This document shows, piece after piece, positions 36,241 through 49,000 of a DNA stretch of 64,000 nt. The translations under genes were made by a program, and so were the position numbers. Position 1 is the first letter of the stretch. Each line of letters opens with the position of its first letter. Where the stretch lies: contig JACBWW010000050.1 in assembly GCA_020086605.1 (NCBI GenBank), forward strand, positions 3,221,516 through 3,285,515, in the 5' to 3' direction. This DNA comes from Lanius collurio (lineage: Eukaryota; Chordata; Aves; Passeriformes; Laniidae). The notes beneath the pieces are model-generated. The model saw only the letters and a list, made by a program, of their open reading frames with translations. It was not told the origin of the DNA and searched no databases.

Positions 36241-37789
36241 TCTCCCTTTAAAGAAAGGAAAATGCAGTTATTAGAAAGCTGGAAGAGGTTCATGTCATGT
36301 TGGGCTTGAGACTTCTCAGCTGTTAAGGAGGTGCTTAGTTGACTCTCATATCTGTCTTTTTAGCTGGTGCTGACCTTCAGGCAATATTTTATCAGTAACT
36401 TCACTGTTTCCTTTTACCTGTCCTGCATATGTAGGGGGAAAAGCCACAGATAAGGACATGGACGAATTAAAAGTCCTTTTTTAAAAAAAAAGGAGATTCA
36501 CTTCCATTTGTTGGTGAAGATGCTGCCAAGGGTATTGCTGTGTAACCAGAGGAAGGTCTGTCAGGGGGTGTGGGTTGGAGAGGGAGAGATGCTAATATTG
36601 AACATAGCCTGTCTTCTCCTGAGGCTTCTATCATTAAACAGAAGCTTTAAAACAGGAGAGAAATTCCAAAGTCGTCCCCAGTGCAAATGTTTTCCAGATA
36701 AAGAGGGCTCAGTTGTTTGGCCTCACTCAGCTCTGTGCTTGGCTCTTGAATTTTGCTTGTAGCAAGTATTGGTTTGCTGCCCCTTGACTTCCTTTTTTCC
36801 GGCCTCTGGGCAGATTTGGTGGGTCAGATGAATAAATCTACCTCCTCCCTTCAGCAGGAAGCCACAGGCAGCCTTTCTGTCTCAGAGATCTCACTGAATG
36901 CAAACTGGGTCCCACAGAATCCCATCTTTAGCGGCCTCAGTTTGTTCTTTGTTCCCAGCCTTCTTTTCAGGCCTTTTCAAAAGTCATCTTGTTTCAGAGT
37001 GCAGAGGAACTCAAAGGGAGGACTCCTCAAAGAGTCTTCTATCTGCAGAAGGAATCTTGGCTTCAGAGGGAGTTAAGGAACTGGGAAAACCTCTCACTAG
37101 ACCAGCGTTAACATCATAAGATTTCCATTTACTTGCAGCCAGTCTCAATTTCAGTGCACGTGTACACTTTGGATTTTACAGCCTCATGAGAGAGAGTTTC
37201 ACTGCTGTGCCTGTGAGAGCATTGCCTCCATCATGGCTGGAAATCACAGGGTTTTTGACATACAGGCCAAAGAATTCAATGATTCTGTGAAGCACAATCC
37301 TAATGAATTAAGTGGGGACTTTGTGGATGGTGAGTGTTCACCCCAGTACCAGAAGGGCTCTTCTGCTAAATGATGCTCTTTCCTGTGGAGCAGAGTGTGC
37401 CTGTAAAGCAGAGGATGGCCAGGGTGGCAGTCAGCAGGAGCTGTAAGGAGCTTGTGATGTGGCACAAACTCCCAACATTCTCCCTTTGCTGACCCTTACC
37501 ATATTCATTCCTTGGAGTTGGGTTTGTTCCTTCTCCAAAACTCCTCTGAGTTTCATGAGCTCTCTTAAGGTTCTGTGGGCCTCTGCACAAGCTTAAGAGG
37601 GGCCTTAAGTAACACCTGATTCTGTGATATGACATCATGATAAGCCCTTCCCCATACCTGTGCTCTTACAAGTTCTTGTTTGTGTGTAATTTTACCTTTA
37701 ACTGTTCTCTATTTAAAAAGGTGCTAAGGTAATTATGAACAACTTCCATGCAGGCAAATCTTTTATACCTCGAGATCTGCATATTATAG

Positions 37790-37880
37790 TGTCTTGGTTT
37801 GAAAGAGGCAGTGACCATTCTGGACACGAAACAGAAACAAAACCCCAAATGGATATGGGATAAAAACCATCCCCAAGACA
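37790..37880. mobile_element. 91-bp LTR-like mini-element
   Basis: Begins TGTCTTGGTTTGAA and ends CCCCAAGACA, giving an exact 8-bp terminal inverted repeat TGTCTTGG/CCAAGACA. Flanks are TATAG (37785-37789) and TACAG (37881-37885), a 5-bp target duplication with one change. The ends resemble a longer songbird LTR family as I recall it, so this is probably an internally deleted LTR. Confidence 0.68.
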
Positions 37881-40496
37881 TACAGCAGTTATTTCAAAAT
37901 GCCTAGTTGAACAGATGACCTTTGGTTTTAAAAAGTAATTACCAAAAGCTCATTTCATATGGGCTCCCTTCTCTTTCCCTCTGCTGGATGATTTGTATGT
38001 ACTTCCATATTTCCATTATAAAATTGCTGGAGGGATATTGCTACCCATGATTTATATGTCTGGTGCACTTTGGTATTTTCAGTCTTTCTTCTAAAATAGC
38101 TGAAGAAGTTTAAGCTGAAGCTTATAAATCACTGTGGGGTAAATTAAGTAGGGTTTTAAATAAGAGATTTTGGGCAAATGAGCTGAGCCTTCTTTTTCAT
38201 AATCATAATCATTAAACTTGTCTGTGGAAGGACAGTCCAGCATGAATTAGGACAAATAACTCCAGCAGGCAGATCCATGGTTATTGAATGTGTTGTTCAA
38301 GCACGGGGTAAGAGGTTTCACTGCTTTGAAATCTGCAGCATCCACCTCCAGCCCACTCAGCTGCTGGGGTGTTTTGGCCCTCCAGGGCCTCCCTGGTCAG
38401 CACAAAACTGCAGCAGTTGATGGCTCAGCTCTAAAATGCTGCTTTGGTTCAGGACTTGCCCCTGCCTGCCACGAAAGGGGAGGGTGCAGCTCTTTTTCTG
38501 TTGCTGAGAGTAGCAGAATGCTGCCCAGGACAGCTGCATAGGGAGGTTTTAAGTCCTTTCATGTTCTGATTTTGGGGTGCTTAAGCCTTGAACAAGCTGG
38601 CTCAAGTAACAGGAGCGGGTCTGTGAGCTGCCCATTGCCTGGTGGGGCTTAAAAAAGAGATGGGGATTCTCAAGGCAGGTAGAAACCTATTTGTGCTGCA
38701 TTTGCTGTCCATGGGAAGAGTGCTGGGATGAGAGGAGTACCAGGAGAGAGTTTGATCCATCTGAATTCAGGAACAGCATTTGTTTCAGGCAGACAGAAAA
38801 AAAAATATTTAGAAAATAAATGAGAACTGGTGTACATTTCTTTTTGGTTGTGCCAGAAAATACACAGGACATTAACTCCTCAGTAGTCCAACTGTTAGAC
38901 ATAGTACTCTTTCCTCATAACAAAATCTGCTCAGTTTGCTAAGAGTAAAATGTGGTGTTTGTGATGGCTTGCAAATACTCCTGTCATTTACAGATTGCAT
39001 GTTCATGTCAGTCCTGTCTGCTCGACAGTAAAAGCTGTGACTGCCATGGCTGTGTGGAATTAACTGTTGACTTCAGATTAATATTTGAAATAACCCTGGT
39101 AGTTCTGTGAGCTTATTTTACCACTGCTGGAGCTGTAGTATTATCAGTGTCATGACAGGAAGTCACCACCAGACTTCTATTTTTCTATTTTTTTCTAAAT
39201 CTAAAAGAAGTACATAAAGCCAAATAACTTGAAATAATTGTTTTCCCATTTGGAAGAAGGGTTTCCTAGTGATTTAGCAGGATTCAGTCCTGCTGCAATT
39301 GTGACCTCTAGTGGGAAAATCTGGTTTGTTATCACAGGGATAATGCAGGGAATTGCCAAGTAATTCAGTGTTGCAATATTCATTATGTCTGATGTTGCAG
39401 CCTTTCCAGCACTCATTAATGGTACAATCCTTTCAAGGCACCAGACTAGCTATGTAAAAAATACCATTTATTCCCGAGAAAGCCTCTGTAAAGTCTCAGC
39501 ACATTTTTATAAAAGCTGGTTTTTATAGAAATGTGGTCTCAGGCTTTCAGGAAGAGGATTGGAAAAACACTCAATTGAGGAAGCAGAAATTGCTCAGGGA
39601 ACGTTGCCTTGTCAAAAGTCCTGTTGTTATCCCACAACAATATAATATAACTGCAGCATTACTTGTGTGCAAATCTGTTGAGGTATTTCTAGATACCAGC
39701 TCTGGGAGCCATTGAAAGGAAGGATTTATCATGCCATTAAACAAGGATTGGAAAATATAATCGAGGAAAACAGTCTGAACAAGAAGTACATGGCAGAGCA
39801 AATGAGAACTGCATATAGTATTTTTCATATTTAGGTGAAGACAAAGCTGTTTATAATCTTAAATTATCAACATGTGTAGGCTGCAGATTTTCTTTAATCT
39901 TCACATAAATGTGTATTGTCCTTTGATTTCTCACTGAATGCATTTCTCTACAGTGGTGTTTGCAGCTTTTGCAAACCAGCAGGCAGCCACTGGATACAGC
40001 TAGCAGCTTGTCTGGCTGTGAAAGAGTTTTGACTTTTGGCTAAACACAGTATAATAAAAGGTGCCTTGTGTACTTATGGGGTTGTCTTTGTTATATTTTG
40101 GGGTTATTTTACAGTTTGAGTACGAAAGATTGTGCATGGTAAACCTCAGCTAAGCTTGCTTACTTGACCTAAATCCTGTCACCTAGAATATTTATTACAT
40201 TTTGTTGATGCCCTGCTCCTGACAATGTCCTGCACTGCTGAGGAAAGCCAGCCCTGGCAGGCACTGAAACAGCAGGAGGGACAGCCTGGCACATCCACAG
40301 CACCTGATTCACTGGAGGGTCCCAAAGAGCCCAGCCTGGGAGGTTGGAAATGTGCCCCAAGGCTTGGAAGTGTGGCAGGAAAAGGGAAGCATTCCCGAGG
40401 GATTTAGAGAGTTGGGTTTTGCTGCCACATAGTGATAAGTATGAAAAGAGGTTCATGTGCTGGGACTGATTGAAGTCTCTTTCTTCTTTTTTTCAG

Positions 40497-40538
40497 GGTA
40501 TGAACATAATCTTCCATGTGGCTTTGGCTCTTCTAAAG
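40497..40538 (+). CDS. RABGAP1L: RABGAP1L 42-base micro-exon, TBC domain
   Basis: This very small exon encodes only 14 residues, GMNIIFHVALALLK. It is preceded by a long pyrimidine run ending TTTTTTTCAG and followed by an ideal donor, AAG|GTAAGC. It is phase 0 at both ends and joins LLLCE of the previous exon to TSKEDL of the next. The sequence is the expected RABGAP1L helix (GLNIIFHVALALLK in human as I recall, here with M for L). The strong splice signals probably compensate for its small size and for the long introns on both sides (12.9 kb and 17.1 kb). Skipping it would delete 14 residues from the TBC fold without a frameshift. Confidence 0.93.
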
Positions 40539-40627
40539 GTAAGCTAATTTTTTTTAATTTATTTTGTTTTATTTAACTAAAATGTTGAAGTACTCTTTAT
40601 CTTAATGTCTCATGTCTAAAGCACTAA

Positions 40628-40679
40628 TAGTGGGATATTATTATAAAATAGTTATAAAGTAGTGGGATATATTATAAAG
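40628..40679 (+). repeat. Short AT-rich tandem duplication
   Basis: TAGTGGGATATTATTATAAA at 40628 is repeated as TAGTGGGATATATTATAAAG at 40660, about 90 bases after the micro-exon. Confidence 0.75.
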
Positions 40680-41310
40680 TAATAGTCCTAATAATTGTGG
40701 GACTTTTGTAGTTGGGAATGAAGGAGAAATATCCATTATGGTAGAGATGTCTTCCAAATTGTACTCATAGATGTTTTTATTAAACTTAATTATATCATAA
40801 AGCTTGTGGAACAAGGGGTACAGTCTAAAGATTTAAATGTCTCATGTAATTACCATTAAGAAAACAATTCAGATTCATTTCACAGCATACCTCTTTTGTG
40901 TCTGGGTTCTTTTGTATGAGACGTGATTGATGGGTCTTGAATAGATTTGTGATATTGAGAGAGGAATGGAAATCTTCTCTAATACAGGAACTTCTGTCTT
41001 TGGCCTGGCCACAGAATTTACCTGAACAGCCAAACCTGTGGGCACAGCCCTGGCTCTTTGGGAGCAGTGAGGTGAGCTCAGAGTTAACCTCCACCAGCTG
41101 GCTCTGGTTCAAACCCAGCCCTCATGCAGGCACACAGAATGGAATTTGTGAGTTCAGATGATATTCCCAGGAAATAACTTAGGCTGCAGCTCCCTTGTCC
41201 TTTTCCTAGAAGGAGCAAACAGCTACTGATGGAGTTCTTCAGCAGTGGGTAATTCTCAGAGGTTCAGCTTCTGTGGCACAAAATCCTGTGGCAGCAGTGC
41301 TCCACACCAG

Positions 41311-41975
41311 TGTAGAAAAAATGGTTCTGTGGGACTCAGTCGGTTCAGGGATGATTTCTACAGTCCAAGGCAGCTCCTGAAAGGTGCAGTTTATTTGCAA
41401 GGGCTGTGGGTGCAGGAGCTCTGCTTGAGCTGCAGCCACACCTTAGAGCAGGCCCCAGAGAGAGTGAGAGGGAGTAAGAGTAGAGAGCTTAAGAGTAAAG
41501 AGCTTAAGATAGAGCATAAGACAGCTAAAAGTCTGGTTCCATGATATTCTATCTCTTCTTATACTGAATATGGTAATAGTACAACATCCAATCAATAGAA
41601 GACAGAAATCCTTATAGAATTTACATACAACCTATACAACTACTACATTACCATACTGTGTTACATTTTAACTCCTAAAAACTACTTTCTAAAACTACTT
41701 TCTTCAACCCTGCTATGCTGGCAGGGTTTCTCTGACCCTTGGACTTTTCTCTTTGCTGAAGCATCCTCTTCTTTGCTAAAGACATTGTTCAATGCAGAGG
41801 GATTCTCCTTCAGCTGGCCAGCCCATTGTTTTTTGGTTGTACATTAACTGACAGTTTGGTATCTTATATCTCAAAGCCAGCTTTCATTTCTATTTCACTT
41901 ACAGGTTTCATATTTCCAGAATCTTTTGCCAAGCAGTCACATTTATAAGGTTTCCCCATTTCATCCTCCCCAACA
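41311..41975 (-). mobile_element. Solo LTR of an endogenous retrovirus
   Basis: 665 bases from TGTAGAAAAAATGG to CATCCTCCCCAACA, flanked by ACCAG on both sides (41306-41310 and 41976-41980), a perfect 5-bp target duplication. Read on the minus strand it starts TGTTGGGGAGGATG, has a TATAAG box (revcomp of 41558-41563), then AATAAA (revcomp of 41390-41395) about 165 bases later, and ends in CA, a normal U3-R-U5 layout. I recall this LTR type from songbird genomes. No internal viral sequence is attached. Confidence 0.88.
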
Positions 41976-42042
41976 ACCAGGAATGTACATCCATGTGCTG
42001 CCCTGAACAGAGCAGTTGGGAATTTCCAAACATGTATATTTT

Positions 42043-42095
42043 CACAGAATCATAAAATCTCCTGAGTTGGAAGGGGCCCAGAGCATCATCAGGCA
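42043..42095 (-). repeat. CR1 LINE 3' end fragment
   Basis: CACAGAATCATAAAATCTCC then GAGTTGGAAGGGGCCCAGAG is an inverted CR1 tail; very short. Confidence 0.7.
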
Positions 42096-44429
42096 GGTGA
42101 CTTCAGTGAAGCACTGCAGTGTAGGCAGGAGTCAGTGAGGAAATGTCCAAAATAACCTGTGCTTTAACTCAGCTAATGTGGAAAAGGGGCTTGGGACTAC
42201 CTGAGTGCACATATTTAATGAAGACTCCTATAAACAGGAGATTGGTTTAATATCTGTTTCCAGGGGAGTGCTCCTACACAAATTGGAATTTGCAAAAAGG
42301 AGGGAGGGAAGTGTGTGCTCTTTTCTTCCCGTTTCATGTTTTATTTGCAGCTGTGGGAGCTTGTTAATATTCCAGTTTTCAAGGCCAGTATGAATAATGG
42401 GGAATCTGGTAGGCTGTGGCATGGCAGTGAGGAAGGGGAAGGAAGCACCCAGCCAACACCCAGCAGGTTGGCTGCCATCATAGTAGGAACAGCTTCTGGG
42501 AAGAGGCAGAGGTGCCAACCTACAGATCTTTAAATTAAAGAGGAAATAAGAGGAAGAGTACTTGCACAGAGCTGAAGATGGCTGACCAGGTTTTCAGACA
42601 AGGAGAACTTAGCTCAATTTAGTTATGAAGGATGGCTTTGGGACCACCTGCTTCACATTTCCTGCTGCTGTCAGAGGGAAGGGTTGAACCAAGGTTAGCA
42701 GCAGAGCAACTGTGTAGAAAATGTAACTTTGGAAAGAATTCATGGGTGTCGTACAGCAAATAAGGATTTTTTTTTTCCTGTTGAATAATTAGCCCACAAG
42801 TAGTTCTTTGAACCATAACTGTTCAGTCTTTTCATTTTATTATATAGCCCATGACAAGCTGCTTCTCCAGTTGAACATTTCTATTTGGATATTCCAGAGG
42901 AGGAAAATTCAATAAAGTAATTTGTCACTCTTATTTATAACTATTTCATAAGTTTAAGAGTTGGGTTTAATTGTGCTTGTAGCAGTTATAGCAGTTCTTC
43001 TTGGGTGTGCATGCTGTAGCTGCCTGTTGTAGCAGTAACAGACACTAAATAAAGGGTAAAGGAGGGGTTACCCTGAGAAAGGATTTCTGTAGTGCAGCCA
43101 GAAACAAGTACAAAGAAAATTGAGGTAAGAAAGGTAAGATTCTAAGTCAGAAACTGAGAGTACAGTTCCATCTTGGCATGGAGATGGAGCTGGTGCTTCC
43201 ATACAACTGAATTAGCATTATAATTTGCTTTCAGCAAGAATTGCTCTTCTGTTAGGGAAGAAAACGGTTGAGAACTGAAGTAATTTTTTTCCTATTTATA
43301 AATGTGTTCGTAATCTCTCCTAATCATTAGGAGCAAAGTGGATTGGTGTACTGCTCTTTTCACATTATAGAACCCGAGTATGCTGCAGAAAAACTGCCTT
43401 AAAAACTGGGTTTCATACAGTTTTTGTCTCTGATTCTGAAGTGAATGAAAACAACTCCTAAGGATTTGTTCTTCCTTAAAACAGAACGATTATTCTCTCA
43501 CCCACAATTTCTTGGATGATTTTAAATTTTGATAAGGGACTCCTTCATCAGTGGAATACTGGAGTCTTTAGGGTGTAAATGCCATTTTCCTTGCTTCTAG
43601 TGAAGAGTGTGCATCCAAATCCCTCCTTGCAGAGCAGCAGAGGAGAAGCTTTTATGTGGAGCTCTTGCACTCACTGCTGTGTCCCGTGGGTGCAGCTGCT
43701 GCTGCTCACAGTGAATGCTGGTTAGTTTGGAAATGGCAGTGCCACTTCTGGGACCAGCTACCTGTGGAACCTTGGTACAGCCATCCTCACAAAATAAACA
43801 TTGGAGACACGCAGGAATCCTTCCTCTTTCCTTCTGCCACATTCTGGCTGTGCTTGCAGCAATGAACAGCTGGTGGATTAAAGCTCTTTAGCTGTGAAAG
43901 CCATTGTTTGGGCATTAATCTGATTTCTTATCAAAGGAAATCAGGGTTTTTTTCTGTAGCATCCAAATGTGCTTCACAGCCTGCTCAGGGTCCCCAGCTG
44001 GTGTCACTCTTTTACACTGGGAGGCACTGACTTGCATCACGTAGGGGTTGCATCTGAATCACCCTTCAGGAACCTGAGCTGGGAGAAAATCCAATTCCTC
44101 ACCTCTCATTTTCTGGGCTGTGGAAAATGTAGTGAAGCACTGGTGTGTGAGAAGAATTCCAGTGTGGAAAAAGACAGAAAAAAAAAAAAAATCTGTGGTT
44201 TAAAACAGCTCAAAAAACAGCATTGATATTTTCATTTAAAAAATCCCAGTGAAGACAATTAATTGAGAATGACAGAGGAAAATCTACCATTGCAGCACCA
44301 GCAACCTTCCTAAGCCCTTGTGTCATCAACAAGTTTGTTTCTTTGTTGGAAATTAAAAGCATTAAAATCTTCACATATGCTAAGAAAAAGAAATAAATTC
44401 TAAGCTTTCTTTCCTATTTTAGTATTTCA

Positions 44430-44712
44430 TTGAATCATAGAATGTCCTGAGCTGGAAGGGACCCCCAAGAACTATCAAGGTCCATCCCCTGGCCCTGCAC
44501 AGACCCCCCAACACCCCCACCCTGGGCATCCCTGGCAGCGCTGCCCAAACGCTCCTGGAGCTCTGGCAGCCTCGGGGCCGTGCCCATTCCCTGGGGAGCC
44601 TGGGCAGTGCCAGCACCCTCTGGGGGAAGAACCTTTCCCTGATCTCCAGCCTGAGCCTGCCTTGACACAGCTCCAGCCACTCCCTCAGGCCCTGTCCCTG
44701 GTCACCAGAGGG
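44430..44712 (-). repeat. CR1 LINE fragment
   Basis: Inverted CR1 tail GAATCATAGAATGTCCTGAG, then GCTGGAAGGGACCCCCAAGA, CTGGCAGCGCTGCCCAAACG, GGGAAGAACCTTTCCCTGAT, CCAGCCTGAGCCTGCCTTGA. A different subfamily from the copies at 5211 and 21752. It is locally GC-rich, which produces spurious open frames. Confidence 0.9.
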
Positions 44713-47700
44713 ATTTCACTGGTTAATTCTTAAATCTTTTGTTTATGATCTTCAACTTGGCAAAACTAGCTAAAGGTATTTCATAATTAGCAAACTGAGG
44801 CAAGAATTAAAATATGTGATGGTGTAGAATTCAGGCTCTGGATTCACTGCTGTTGTGGCTTCTAATTCCTGAAAAGGCAGGGAAGAGCACGTGGTCACTG
44901 GAAATGCAAGAGTGAATGAGAGGCTTTTATAATAGGTTCATGTCCACACCTTTCTGTTTGAGGGTTCATCTACTCATGGAGTGTGTGATTCGTAACATTT
45001 AAGCTCAACATTTGGCTTACTGAGGTTTGATCTGTGTGGCTGTTAAAAATTGTGTTGCTTAGTGCTAGAGGAAAGCCATCATTATGATCAGGAAGGTTTG
45101 TAATACTGAAAAGAAAACGGGGAGGAAATAGTGAGAAACGTGTTTGTTACTGCTTGTGTTTTCCAGCCAGGGCTTTGTTCTCTTACATTCACTGTGGTAC
45201 CCATAATATCTTAAACCCAGCACTTTTACACATCATCCTTGAACTCAGGGCAGTGGGAGCAGCATTTCCATGTGGGTTCTGGGGCTCCTCCTCTCTGCAC
45301 CTCACCAGGAGACAGCTGAGGATTGCACAGACAGGACAGTTGTGTTTCTTGGTTGGTTCTGCTGGCACCTTTCAGTCTCCAGGCTCTTTGTGTCAGTCAG
45401 GGTCCCAGACAGCAGGGAGCAGTGTCCCAATTACAATGCCAGGGATGGCAGATGTAGATTTTAAAAGAAAATGTGTCAAAATTACCTTGGATAAGGAGGG
45501 TTATTTATTATCTTTATTTCATTCTGTATCTGGACTGAAAAGGAGCTCCTGGGCTGAAGAACTCCTCTGCTCTGCTGTGCCATAATGTGATGCAGCATCT
45601 ATTTCAGAACCTGGAGCAGCAGCTTTCAGTGTTGCTGGTCGAAGGCCATTTATTTCTCTTAGTCCTGACTAAATTTATTACTGATCATTTTACCCTCAGC
45701 TACTCTTACATCAGCTTTGTCCTTCAGCTAAAAGTGTCCCCTTCCAGCACCACTCACACTTGCCTTTATCACCTTGAAGTTTTTATAGATAGCATTCACA
45801 TGGTTTGTTAAATAACCCAGTGTTCTCAGTGCTCTTGAACTCCAGAGCATCTTAGCCATTCTCTTGTGCATCACCTCCAGAGGTGACTGGATCTCTGAGA
45901 GAGGCCACACCACATTTTCTGTACTCATGTTGTGTTTGCTTATTTCTAAAGAATCTCTTTGTTCTGATAGCTCTGTGTTGTGCTCTTATGTTTGTATGAA
46001 ATATTCCTCACTGACCAGAGGGTTCTACAAATCATATTTCCCCACCTTAGAAGGGAATTTGTGTAAGAGCACAAATTTTTAATACAATTCTGCTCTACTT
46101 CTGTATACATTGACATTTCAATTCTTAAGGAACACGTAATCAATTGTAGCTTTTTTTTTTTCCACTTTTCCTTCCTTGGGCAGACATCTGACCTCACCCC
46201 TCTCAGGTTCTGCCCATCAGTTCTCTCCTGAATTACCTCTTGCACCAGAACTTTAAAATCAGATCTGAAATTTTGTTCTGTGTTAAAGGCACAATTCAAA
46301 AATTTCTGCTGGTGAGAAGCAGAAGTCAGAGCAGTCTTTGAGCCCCTTAGATCCTGCTGGTGCTGGAAGAGTTCAGCCCATTCCCTTGGGGATGTGTGCC
46401 TGGCAGTGGAAACTGAAGTGACCAGTGTGACATCCCTTGGGATTGTGCCTCCCTTTATCATCTGCTCCTGAAATTCTCACTTGCCACAACCTAGCCTGGG
46501 GCATTAATGTTGCCAAAGTAGTGTTGTCTTTTAAGGAGATGAAGAAGGAAAACCCCAAAGGGTTCAAGTCATCACAGCAAGTAAGGAAATCAGTTTTATC
46601 CATCATTTGAAAGCAAGCAATATAAGAAGAGGTTTAAGCTGAGCAATCAGCTTCTTCCATATCTTACAGAAATTTTGTATAATCTTATTGGCTAAACTTC
46701 TGAAGCCAGTGAAGATTGCACCGGTGCTTGTTTTAGGTAAAACTTGCATATTGCCAATGCAGATAATTAAAAATGTCAATTTTCTTTGAATCAGGAATGA
46801 AATTGGGGCAATCACTGCAATTTTTGAGAGGTATCAGATGAAAAGTGCACTAAGACTGTAGGTAATGTGACTTAGGCCTTGTGTCAAACAGTTCCTATGG
46901 TTGGTTGAGTCTTGCTCTGTTCTCTCCTTGCATTTGCAATGGCTCAAGGAGCCTGAACTGATTTTTAAGTCAGCACTGCTTTAAGCCAGCAGTTGGTATG
47001 GAGTGACAAGCAGGGCTCCTTTCCAGCCAGACCTGGCTTTGATTCTAGGTGAGCTGGTTTGGGCTGCTCTGTAATTGCATTGCATTCTCCAAAGGCTCTT
47101 CTCAAGAAAAAAACAGAAATGTCCACATTAGAATCTAAGGCAAAAGAGATGTCATTTTTTTTTATACCCCCTTTTTTATAGTTTCTTCATGTGGCTGGTC
47201 CCAGGGTAAGAGCTGAGGGAAGAGGATCCTGGCTCTTTGGAGGCAGAGAGCAGAACCATCTGTTCTCTTGTAAGGCCTTCTGCATTGAGCAGAGCACAAG
47301 ACATTTTCAGGCTTCAAGAGGCTCTCAGATCACTAGTTTTGTCTTTCTAGTTCCTAAATTGAAGATGTCCTTAAATTTTAAGTTTTGCTGGGCTAAATAA
47401 CTCTTCCCCCAGACCCACTCCCTTTACCCCAAAAACCTTTCCTGGGTGACTTGCTGGAGATGCTCTTTAGAAAGAGAAATCTGTGCCTGAAAATGTCCAG
47501 AATCATCCAAATTCCAGACCACAGATTTTCCAGAATTAATATAACCAATTTTCTCTTTTTAAAAGTCCACATTTATTTGTGTGTTGAAAATCCATCCTGT
47601 CCTGCTTAGTTCCTCTCTTAGCCCATTTGGTCTCCTCCTCACCCTTAAAATCAGTTCTATTCCTATTAGGTGAATGCTCACCATAAGTTATGAATTTTGA

Positions 47701-48339
47701 GGGTGGAGACACGCTCTCTTTTCAAAAAGAAGACTGATAGCAGAGAAAATAACATTAAATTTGTTGACCTGAATTTCTTTAGCAGCACTGAACCCTGATT
47801 TAGATATTAGTGACTCCTGTTATGTGTTGGTAATTTCTACATGTTGGAAAGTGAAGATGGTGTTTTCAGGGTTACATTCTGACTGAAACTGTTATTTTTA
47901 TTATTATTTTTAATGTAATTTAAATAGAGTGTAGATATCTCATGTACCTAGCAAATCTTAGCATTCTGTGGGAAAATATCTTCTCCAGGTATGTAATTGA
48001 AGTGATTGAAAACATCCAAATTGTCATTCCAGCCCAGACTTGTACTGGCTTGTCTACCCCAGTGTCTCACTGCCAGCAGCAGATACAGGGGAAAGACTTC
48101 TAAGAACAGGACAATAATACCCTTTTGTTTTGCCTCTGGCAATTTATGTCTTGAAGAAGGGAGAAGAAGAAGGAGAAAGAAGTGGTATCTCATGTTTAAT
48201 AATTCTGCACAGATTGTAATTCTGTGGCTCTTTTGTTGGCTTTTGGAACACATGTCAGTGAGTAGCCCCAGAGATTTTCCCAGTTTTATGATGATTTTGT
48301 TTGCTTTGGAGCTGCCACCTGTGACTTTCACATGAGGTT

Positions 48340-49000
48340 CTGTGTCAGCAGGCATTTTGGACACTTGGTATCTCTTCACTTTCTCCACAGCTCTCAGGAC
48401 TTTCTAAGTCTACATATCCCTTATCAATTTCTATTTTCCAGGTTTAATAATCATAGTCTGACTTTATCTCCTCCTTTGGAAGCTTCTGGTTCTCTCTAAA
48501 TACCTCTCCATCTCTATTATCTCCTTTCTGAGATGGGAGGACCAGAGTAATGCATGAGACCGGAGGAGAATCACCCCTGAAGTTCCACTGAAGAATAATG
48601 GCATTCTCTCTTTAGATCTCTGTGCTTTGCCTGTTCATTCCTACCATCTGATGCATTTTGGTGATCTCCACTGTGCACTCATCTGATATTTTCATAGAAC
48701 TCTCCCCAGTGAGTCCCAGGCTTCATTCCTGAGTAACAATTGTCAGCTCACAGTCCATCATTTATGTGGAAAATTGATGCTGTTCTCCATATGCATCCAT
48801 TTAGATTTATCTGCATTGACTTTCCTTGGCTCTTCTCTTGCCCAGTCACTCAGTCTTTTATGACTCTTCTGCAGTTCTTTATTGTAACCCCTGGTTTTAA
48901 ATCCCTGAATAATTCAGGAGCATCTGCAGGCATTGTCATCTCATCCTTCACCCTCTTTCCAAGCCATTTAAGAACAGCCCAACCAGCTTGGATCACTGCT
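48340..49000 (-). pseudogene. Ancient CR1-like LINE ORF2 fossil
   Basis: The reverse complement follows the amniote CR1 ORF2 C-terminal region: a decayed FADD box now reading PADAPELF (revcomp around 48919-48927), then CTGAGTGACTGGGCAAGAGA, GTCAATGCAGATAAATC and GGGACTCACTGGGGAGAGTT, where the family has the W-x-x-x-FN-x-x-K and D-LGV boxes. Stops and indels are frequent, so the copy is old. Limits are approximate. Confidence 0.65.

Larger units (their letters stand above)
27553..40496 (+). other. RABGAP1L intron, 12.9 kb
   Basis: Holds a short CR1 end (29420-29475), a solo LTR (29716-30567), a 73-bp tandem duplication (32591-32736), a candidate conserved element (35820-36240) and a 91-bp LTR-like element (37790-37880). 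Remaining stretches (27553-29420, 30570-32590, 32740-35820, 36240-37790, 37880-40496) show nothing I can name. Confidence 0.75.

Noticed and set aside
45946..46461. A 171-codon minus-strand open frame
   Set aside because: No recognisable domain and no promoter context; chance length is plausible in 64 kb.
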